Shown: one piece after another, positions 12,784 through 20,075 of the stretch | Numbering within the stretch: position 1 is the first letter of the stretch | Layout of the letters: each line of letters starts with the position of its first letter | Assembly: GCA_014904845.1 (NCBI GenBank) | Contig: MU119769.1 | Location: 1 to 20,075, forward strand | Length of the DNA: 20,075 bases | Direction: 5' to 3' | Origin: Acephala macrosclerotiorum | Lineage: Eukaryota; Ascomycota; Leotiomycetes; Helotiales; Mollisiaceae | Position numbers and translations under genes: made by a program | Notes under the pieces: generated by a model | Told to the model about the DNA's origin: nothing | Databases searched by the model: none | What the model saw: the letters and a program-made list of their open reading frames with translations, nothing else

Positions 12784-13315
12784 TTTCAATAATTAATTTT
12801 TTATTATTATTATTAAAAAAATTATTATTAAAATTATAAAAAAAATATAATTATAATTTTTAAATAATTATTTGAAATATTTTAAAAAAAAATCGATAAT
12901 TTAATTATAAATTTTTTTTTTAATTTTATTTAATACAATTTTATTAAATATATTAAAATTTCAATTTTTAATTCGAAATTAATTAATAAAATAAAAATAA
13001 AATTATTAATATTTTTTACGAAAAATTGAAATTAATAATTTAAAAAATTAATTAATAATTAATTATAATATTAATTTTTTTTTAATTTAATTTTCAAATA
13101 AAAAAATTAAAATATAATTTCGTAATATTATTTAAATTTATAATAAATTTTTAATAATTTATATTAATACGTTTATTAAAAAAAATTTATTATTTATATT
13201 TATTAAATATAATTATAATTATTTTAAAATTTTTATATAAAATTATAAAAATAAAAATATATTAATAAATTATATATTATAAATATTATAAAAAAAAATA
13301 ATTTATAATTATATT
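12784..13315 (+). mobile_element. Fragment D, left half (split by element C)
   Basis: Aligns in the forward direction with C from about 17365 to 18014, beginning at TTTCAATAATTAATTTTT (C: TTTCAATGATCAATTTTT). It lies in the 3' third of the element. Differences are mostly C-to-T and G-to-A with D the more mutated, plus a few small deletions. It stops at ATATT, directly before the LTR of C, and its continuation is at 19596. D is closer to C than to A or B. Confidence 0.8.
13311..13315. repeat. Target-site duplication of element C, left copy (ATATT)
   Basis: ATATT directly before the TGT start of the 5' LTR, repeated at 19591-19595 after the 3' LTR. Taking out C and one duplication copy gives a sequence that matches, base for base apart from transitions, the uninterrupted allele inside C at about 18005-18030. 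Confidence 0.9.
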
Positions 13316-13341
13316 TGTGAGTACAATATTAGTTTAGTAGT

Positions 13342-13347
13342 CACGTG
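13342..13347. promoter_or_regulatory. CACGTG palindrome in the LTR
   Basis: A CACGTG hexamer, the core recognised by many fungal basic helix-loop-helix factors, 27 bases into the LTR. It is intact in both LTRs (also 19409-19414). Being kept in both is expected of a young element and does not prove function. Confidence 0.3.
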
Positions 13348-13368
13348 CGATACTAGGCCAGATCGAGA

Positions 13369-13387
13369 CTAGCGCCGTTTGCGCTAG
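13369..13387. repeat. Perfect inverted repeat in the LTR (7-bp arms, 5-bp loop)
   Basis: CTAGCGC, spacer CGTTT, then GCGCTAG. It is perfect in the 5' LTR; in the 3' LTR (19436-19454) one arm has a G-to-A change. It could form a hairpin in the RNA or bind a dimeric protein; no role is shown. Confidence 0.6.
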
Positions 13388-13523
13388 AGTTGAGATTATA
13401 TTTTTCAATTTTTGCGCGTTTATTAGATTTAGAAAAAACAATCAATCAACGAATTATTCAATTTATTTGTTTATTTCGTTTTTAGTTTATTACTAGTAAT
13501 AAATATTTTTAGTAATATTAATA

Positions 13524-13540
13524 TTAATCAATAATTGTTC
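13524..13540 (+). other. Candidate primer-binding region of element C
   Basis: TTAATCAATAATTG directly follows the LTR and corresponds to TTGATTAATAATTG after the 5' LTR of A. The two are joined to unrelated LTRs, so the shared stretch belongs to the interior, as a primer-binding site would. No tRNA match can be made. Confidence 0.35.
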
Positions 13541-16500
13541 AATTAATTACAAAATAATTAAATTTCTATTTAAAAGAAATTGATTTATAAAAAAGAATAA
13601 ATTTTTTAAACAGTTTGCTTTTTGTAAAAAAGTACTTAAAATAATCAATATATTTTCGAAAGAATGAAAATTTATAAGAATTTTTTTATAGAAACGCATT
13701 AAAAATATTGAGATTATTAAAAACTTAAAAAAAATAATACGAAAACGATTTTAAGTTTATATTTATTTTTCAAGTTTATATTTATTATATAAAATAATAA
13801 CGTTTACAAAAAACGAATAAAAAAACGTAAAAAAAATTTTAAATTTGTATTAATTTATTTGAATTTATATTAAAAACGAATTTTCTAAAAAAATTTTACG
13901 TTTTTATTTATTATTTGATTAAAAATATATAAATATTAATAATAATATTTATTCGAATTTAAATTAAAATTTTCAATTTTTTTATTATTTATTGTATAAT
14001 TATTTTTTAAAATAATAAATTTATTTAAAATTAAATTTTTTTACGATAAAAATAAATAAAAAAAAAATTTCGATTTTATAAATAATAAAAATTTTAATAA
14101 AATAATATTAAATAAATATATTTTTTATTACTTTAAAAAATAAAAAAAAAAAAAATACTTTAATTGCAATTTATAAAAATTATTTATAAAAGATTTTATA
14201 CGCTGTTTACGAAATTTTTTACGTATTTATAGAATTTGAATATCGAAAAATAATAAGTTTATTATTGATAATTTGAAAAAAGTTTTTTAATAAAAAGAGT
14301 TTTATAAATAGATATAAATAGAAATCGTCGATCAATTGAAAAATAGAGATTTTTTTTCTCGATAAAATCGATTAATTTAATTAGTAAATCAAAGTATTTA
14401 ATACTAATATTTAATAATTAAAATATAATTATTTTTACGATTTCAATTATTAGTACGAATTTTTTTACTACAAATACGACTATTTTTACGAATACTTTTT
14501 ATATTTTTTTTATTGTAATTTTTTCTATAAATACGAATTTTTTTAATATAATACAAAATACTTAATATATTTATTAGTAATTTTTTTAATAGTAATCGAA
14601 TTAATATAATAATCTATAAAGTATTTTTATTAAATTACTTATAAATTTAATAAAAATTTATATTAATAATAAAAAGTATAGTAAAGAATTATACGATATT
14701 TTTAATTGCAAATTATCGATTTTTTATAATTATTGTAATAAAATCGAATTATTTTAAAATCAATACGATAAAATATTTTTTATTAGTTTTATAGAACGTA
14801 CAAATACGTTTTATTTCGATAGATTTTTAAAAAGAGATTTCGATTTTATTACGCTAATAATAATAATAAAAACTTATTTCGAGATTAAAAAAAATTACTA
14901 ATTATATATATTTTTATAGAAAGAAATAATTTTAGTGAAAATTATTACAATTAATTCAATAAAAATTAAATTAAAATATTTATAAATATTTTTCGATCAA
15001 TTTCAAAAGATTCAATTAAATTTATTATTAGAATATTAAACGAAATATAGTTTGCGAGATCAAATTATTAACGTTTATTAAAATATTGAAAAGTGCAATT
15101 TTGTTTTTTACAAATCTACTAGTACTTTTAAAAGCGTTTACATTGAATTGCGATTAATAATAAATATTGTAATGCAATTACGTGAAATATAGTAATATAA
15201 TTTAAATTCTATTTTTTAAGATCAAAAAAAAAACGAATTCGATTAAAATTAAATTGATTATATTTATAGAAAACGAAATAAAAAACGCAATCGAATATAA
15301 AATTGAAAATATTAAAATCGAAAAAACTTTTAAAATAAATATTGTAAAAATTATAGATTTTAAAAAGAATTATATTAAAAGAAATACTATATTTATAGTA
15401 AATCGAGATATTGATCAATAAAATATACAATAAAAAAACGATAATAAATATATATAAAATTTCGATAATAAGTTTAATATATAGTAAATCGAAATATTAT
15501 AATAGTTTATTATTAAAATTTTCTTGTTAAAATCGAAAAAATAAAAAATTTATTAGTAAATAATCAAATAATAAAAATTGATCAATTACTAATAAATATA
15601 AAAATAAAAAACGAAAATAAAAATTATTTTATCGAATTTAAAAAAATCGATAATATGCAAATAGTAATCATTTTAAATAATTAGTTTACTTGTTATATTA
15701 TTACAAAAGAAAATATATTCAATATTTTACTATTATAATTTAAATTATTTGAATCGAATCAATATTTATTTTTTATTTTCGAAGATTAATACTTTTTAAA
15801 GATTTTTCAAGAAATTATATCGAATAATAAAATCGTCAAAATATCAATTATTAATCAATCGCAATTTATAGTACTACGAAAATTTAATACTAGTATTTAA
15901 TTAAATATATTTATAATTGAAATTTATAAAATTCGTTTTAATAAAAGTATTATTTTATTGTAAAAAATTATTCGAATTAATACTCTATTAAATATTATTA
16001 TTTTTTACGTTGTTTTTACAAATATACTTTTCTTATTTTATATTCAAAATATAGATATTATAAGTATAAAATTCAATAATCTAAAAAATATTTTAATTTA
16101 AAAAAATAAAATCGTTTTTATTGTAAAAAAATAAAACTATTTATAAATATTATTATATTAATCAAAAAAAAATCTAATTTGAAATTATTTTACTAATATA
16201 AAATTATACTAATTATATAAACGTTTTATAAAAGTTTTTTAACGAGTTAATTATAATATAAATATTAAATATATTTAATATTTTATTAAATATTATTACT
16301 ATTATTAAATATATAAACAATTATTTAAAAAATTTAAATTTATTTTACAAAATAATTATAAATTTAATTATTCGATTATTATCGACGTTTTATATTCAAA
16401 TAAAAAATCAATTTTGTAAATAATAAACTCGTTTATAGTATTTTAAATTACTAAATTTATAAAAAATATATTTGCAAAAATAATATAAAATATACTACGT

Positions 16501-19129
16501 ATATATTGAATCGATACATATTAAAAACCATCGAATTATATCGTTTACAACGTTAAAAAAAAAATTTCGTTTATAGAATTTCGATAAAACATTAAAACAA
16601 TAACGATTAAAATCAAAAAAATACTCATTAAAATTTATAATAGTATAAAAAAAGTAAAAAAAATACTATATTTTATTATATCGAATTTACGAAATTATTT
16701 ACAACGAATTAATCGAAAAATAAATCGATAAAAATATAATTTTACAAATAGTAATTAAAATTATTAACGATTCGATAAAATCGAACAATATTGTATTTAC
16801 GTTATTAGTCTTTGAAACATACTTTAAAATAATTAGTAACAATATATTATCGTTATTAATTATTAAAAAAATTAAAACAATTCGAGTAATTACTAAAAAA
16901 ATACGTTGTTTATATATTTAATATTAAATTAACGACGCGTTTTTAATAAAAAACGATCTAAATACAAAGTCTATATTAAATCTATCAATTCTATTTAAAG
17001 TACGTATTTAACGTAAAAAAAGCGAATAAAAAAAACTATACAAACTATTAGCAATTAATAAAAAAATATATATAATCGATATATTTTACAAATCGATTAA
17101 TTTTCGTTTAACGATCGTTAAATTTTATTACACGAAAAAAAAAATACTAAAAGTTTATAATCGAATTAACAATTAAAAAAATAATCAAAAAAATTAAAAA
17201 AAAAAAAATTTTGTTTTTTTAATCGAACAAAATAAACAAAAAACTAATTAAAAAGCGTAATTGAAAACGTTTAAAAAAATCACGAAATAAAAACGTATAT
17301 AATAAAAAATTTAAATAAAATAAACGCTATAATTTTATTGAAAACAATGAAAAAAATTACGAAAATTTCAATGATCAATTTTTTATTACTATTATCGAAA
17401 AAATTAAAATCTCTATAGTTTTTATAATAAGTAAAAAAAAAAACAATATAAAATTATCGCTAAAACTATAAAAAGAAAATATAATTACAATTTTTAGACA
17501 ATTATTCAAAGCGTTTTAAAAAAAAAAAATCAATAATTTGATTATAAAAATTTTTTTTAATTTCGTTTAATACAATTTTAATAAGTATATTAAAATTCGA
17601 ATTTTTAATTCGAAATTAATTAATAAGATTAAAAATAAAACTATTAATATTTTCTACGAGAAATTGAAATTAATAATTCAAAAATATAACAATAAAAAAA
17701 ATTTTTTTTTTATATAATTTTCGATAATATAAAAAATTAATCAATAATTAATTATCGTTTTAATATTTTTTTTAATTTAATTTTTAAATAAAAAAATTAA
17801 AATGTAATTTCGTAATATTATTTAAGTTTATATTTAGTTTATAACAAATTTTTAACGATTTATATTAATACGTTTATCGAAAGAAATTCACTATTTATAT
17901 TTATTAAATACAATTATAATTATTTTAAAATTTTTATATAAAATTACGAAAATAAAAATATATTAATAAATTACGTATTACAAATATTATAAAAAAAAAC
18001 TGTTTATAATTATATCGATATACGATTTTTGCTTTTTAATTACGATTATTAAAAGATTTTTCGACGTTATTAAAATATAAACTAACAATAGTTTATATTA
18101 ATAAAAAAAAAAAATTTTATTCTCGAGAAAAACGAATTTAATAAAATTAAATTTTTAATCAAATTTAAAAAAGTTTTAATACTAAAAACATTATTGATTT
18201 TCAATAAATGCGTTTTAATTCAATTTGAAAATACGATCTAATTATAATAAAAAAATTAAAACAAAAAAATTAAATTAATAAATATTAAATTATTTAATTT
18301 TCAAATTAAATATTAAAAATAATAAATTAAAAAAGTTTATATTATTACAATTTACTAATTTGAAACAATTTTCGATTTATTTATTATTATTTAATATTAA
18401 AATTCAATAAAAAAAAAAAATTTATTACATTAAATAAAAGATTAAAATAATAAATTAAAAACTTAAATCGAAAACTCAAATATATTACTCTCGATTTACT
18501 TACATTAAAATTTTTCGTTTTTATCGATAATTTATTTGCAAACAATAAAAATTTTAATTTTTAAATTAAATATAAAATTATTTTAATAAATAAACATTAA
18601 TTGAACGATAAAAAATTCGAAATTAAAAGAAATTTCATTTATTACAATTCTATTAAAAATAAACGCGTTATTAAAAGCGTTTTAATTTTTAAAATATATA
18701 ATATAATAAAAAGAATCGATATAGTAATTGCAATCAAATCTATTATTAATATAATTATCTAATAATTCGATCTCTTTAAAATCTCAATAATCGTTTGTAC
18801 AAATTTATATTCGCTATACAAATATTTAATCAAATTAAAAACGATCAAAAGAAAACGTTTTATAATTAATATTATAATTTTTTATTAATTGTATAAACGT
18901 AAAAAACTATAAAAAATTCGATAAATTAACGATCAAAATAATTCAATAAATATTATAATAAAATTAATATTTAATAAAATTTTAAAAAAATTTCTAAATA
19001 CGAAAAATTTTAAAATTAGAAAAAAAAAAAAAATTAAAAAAAAAAAAAACGACAAAAACAATGTAAAAAACTAAAAAAAATACTTACTAAAAAAAAAAAT
19101 AAAAAAAAAAAATTTTTTGCGTTATATTT

Positions 19130-19382
19130 CAAATCTTATAATTACTTGATTTATAAAATTAAAAAAAAAAGAATTACTTCAATCTCGGCGCTTATAACTT
19201 TCGACGAACTTCAAAAACAACGTTAGTCTACTAGCGTTATTCTCAAAATTTAATTACATGATTTTTGCATTGAAATATTAGTAAGTTTTACGTATTAACA
19301 AACTACAATAAAAAAAGAAAATAATAGCGTTTTTTAAATAATTGAATTAAATTAATTCTTATTACAAAGAAAAAATTACTAG
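19130..19382 (+). other. Less-mutated 3' end of element C interior
   Basis: Gene-free stretch with visibly more G/C than the interior, for example CTCGGCGCTTATAAC near 19184 and GTTAGTCTACTAGCG near 19222. I found no counterpart in A or B. It may be 3' untranslated sequence particular to this subfamily. The purine run AAAGAAAAAA at 19366-19375, seven bases before the LTR, is a weak candidate polypurine tract. Confidence 0.5.
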
Positions 19383-19590
19383 TGTAAATACAATATTAGT
19401 TTAGTAGTCACGTGCGGTACTAGGCCAGATCGGGACTAGCGCCGCTTGCACTAGAGTTGAGATTATATTCTTCAATTTTTGCGCGCTTATTAGATTTAGA
19501 AAAAACAATCAATCAATGAATTATTCAATTTATTTATTTATTTCGTTTTTGATTTATTATTAATAATAAATATTTCTAGTAATACTAATA
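19383..19590 (+). repeat. Element C 3' LTR (208 bp)
   Basis: Starts TGTAAATACAATATTAG and ends AATACTAATA, exactly 6,067 bases downstream of its partner at every aligned position. Of the 16 differences, 8 are the A/T state in this copy and 8 in the other, so both have been mutated to the same extent. CACGTG is kept; the inverted repeat has lost one pair. Confidence 0.93.
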
Positions 19591-19595
19591 ATATT
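19591..19595. repeat. Target-site duplication of element C, right copy (ATATT)
   Basis: Same five bases as 13311-13315, directly after the 3' LTR. What follows (AATATACGATTTTT) resumes fragment D, matching GATATACGATTTTT at about 18016 in C. Confidence 0.9.
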
Positions 19596-20075
19596 AATAT
19601 ACGATTTTTATTTTTTAATTATAATTATTTAAAAACTTTTTAATATTATTAAAATATAAATTAATAATACGTTTATATTAAAAAAAAAAAAATTATTTTT
19701 AAAAAAAATAAATTTAATAAAATTAAATTTTTAATTAAATTTAAAAAAATTTTAATATTAAAAATATTATTAATTTTTAATAAATATATTTTAATTTAAT
19801 TTAAAAATACAATTTAATTATAATAAAAAAATTAAAATAAAAAAATAAAATAAAAAATTAAATTAATAAATAATAAATTATTTAATTTTTAAATTTATAT
19901 TATTATAATTTATTAATTTAAAATAATTTTTTATTTATTTATTATTATTTAATATTAAAATTTAATAAAAAAAAATATTATATTAAATAAAAAATTTAAA
20001 TCGAAAATTTAAATATATTATTTTCAATTTATTTACGATAAAATTTTTCGATTTTATCGATAATTTATTTATAAA
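19596..20075 (+). mobile_element. Fragment D, right half, running off the window
   Basis: Continues the alignment of 12784-13315, matching C from about 18016 to 18540. It is more AT than C at almost every difference. It includes the ATTATTATTTAATATTAAAA block found in every forward copy. D's 3' LTR should lie to the right of the window. Confidence 0.85.

Larger units (their letters stand above)
13316..13523 (+). repeat. Element C 5' LTR (208 bp)
   Basis: Starts TGTGAGTACAATATTAG and ends AATATTAATA, fitting a TG...CA terminus with the final CA changed to TA. It differs from the 3' LTR at 16 positions, all transitions and with no indel. The first 79 bases are about 45% GC, an island in this window, and hold CACGTG (13342-13347) and a CTAGCGC/GCGCTAG inverted repeat. 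An LTR normally carries the element's promoter and RNA start; no TATA box can be told apart in such AT-rich sequence. Confidence 0.93.
13316..19590 (+). mobile_element. Element C: complete LTR retrotransposon nested in D
   Basis: 6,275 bp with two 208-bp LTRs and a five-base duplication. The interior is homologous to A and B (compare 15.6-15.72 kb with 2.51-2.64 kb), but the LTRs are unrelated to theirs. It is the least decayed copy, especially in the LTRs, just inside the 5' LTR (about 13.52-13.75 kb) and in the last 250 bp. That fits it being the youngest insertion. The interior has frequent stops in all frames and no usable gag-pol. The region matching the YIDD motif (about 16.2 kb) carries a small deletion. 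Confidence 0.92.

Noticed and set aside
13342..13387. tRNA-like or other RNA gene in the GC-rich patch
   Set aside because: The patch is repeated exactly 6,067 bases away as part of an LTR, and its single short hairpin does not make a cloverleaf or any RNA fold I recognise.
15209..15430. A 73-residue open frame on the minus strand, rich in Phe, Tyr, Ile and Asn
   Set aside because: It lies antisense within the interior of element C, has the composition expected of translated AT-rich noise, shows no motif, and its aligned regions in A and B are not open. It is a chance frame.
1..20075. Mitochondrial or plastid DNA because of the extreme AT content
   Set aside because: No oxidative-phosphorylation genes, rRNA or tRNA are present, and organelle genomes are not made of nested LTR elements that differ by transitions with CpG spared.
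1..20075. Intergenic DNA of an AT-rich protist (Plasmodium or Dictyostelium type) or a reduced bacterial genome
   Set aside because: Such AT bias is general. Here residual G/C is concentrated in CpG, repeats differ mostly by C/T and G/A changes, and a GC-rich LTR island shows the ancestral DNA was not AT-only.
1..20075. Transcription terminators, TATA boxes and poly(A) signals
   Set aside because: AT-rich motifs of these kinds occur everywhere by chance in sequence of this composition, so none can be supported.

Overview
The window looks like a gene-free, extremely AT-rich block of a filamentous ascomycete genome, an 'AT isochore' built from retrotransposons destroyed by repeat-induced point mutation (RIP). 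GC is about a tenth by eye. Most surviving C and G sit in CpG, TpG is very rare and TpA is everywhere. In 2101-2220 I counted 15 G/C in 120 bases: all 6 G and 6 of the 9 C are in CpG. No reading frame of believable coding quality survives on either strand. I saw no tRNA, rRNA, CRISPR array or host gene. The kind of organism is inferred from the mutation pattern; the species cannot be told.

The window resolves into five copies of one LTR-retrotransposon family, mostly stacked inside one another. Element A (131-6217) is complete, with 225-bp LTRs at 131-355 and 5993-6217 and a probable 5-bp target duplication TAAAA. It appears to interrupt element B, in the same orientation. B's 3' part with its 3' LTR fills 6223-10790, and bases 1-130 would be part of its 5' half. 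B's 3' LTR abuts fragment E (about 10791-12690), an inverted internal piece. After a short junction, fragment D (12784-13315) begins. It is split by complete element C (13316-19590: two 208-bp LTRs, duplication ATATT) and resumes at 19591 to the window end.

The nesting gives an order: E, then B into E, then A into B; and separately D, then C into D. Loss of G/C agrees with it: A keeps more than B, B more than E, and C more than D. C is the best preserved. The first 79 bases of its LTR are about 45% GC, and its two LTRs differ only by 16 transitions.

The elements are read left to right (E reversed). This rests on a possible YIDD reverse-transcriptase relic in A and B, on a shared sequence just inside the 5' LTRs of A and C, and on weak A-rich runs before the 3' LTRs. 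Nothing here should encode a working protein; what remains readable is insertion history and mutation history.
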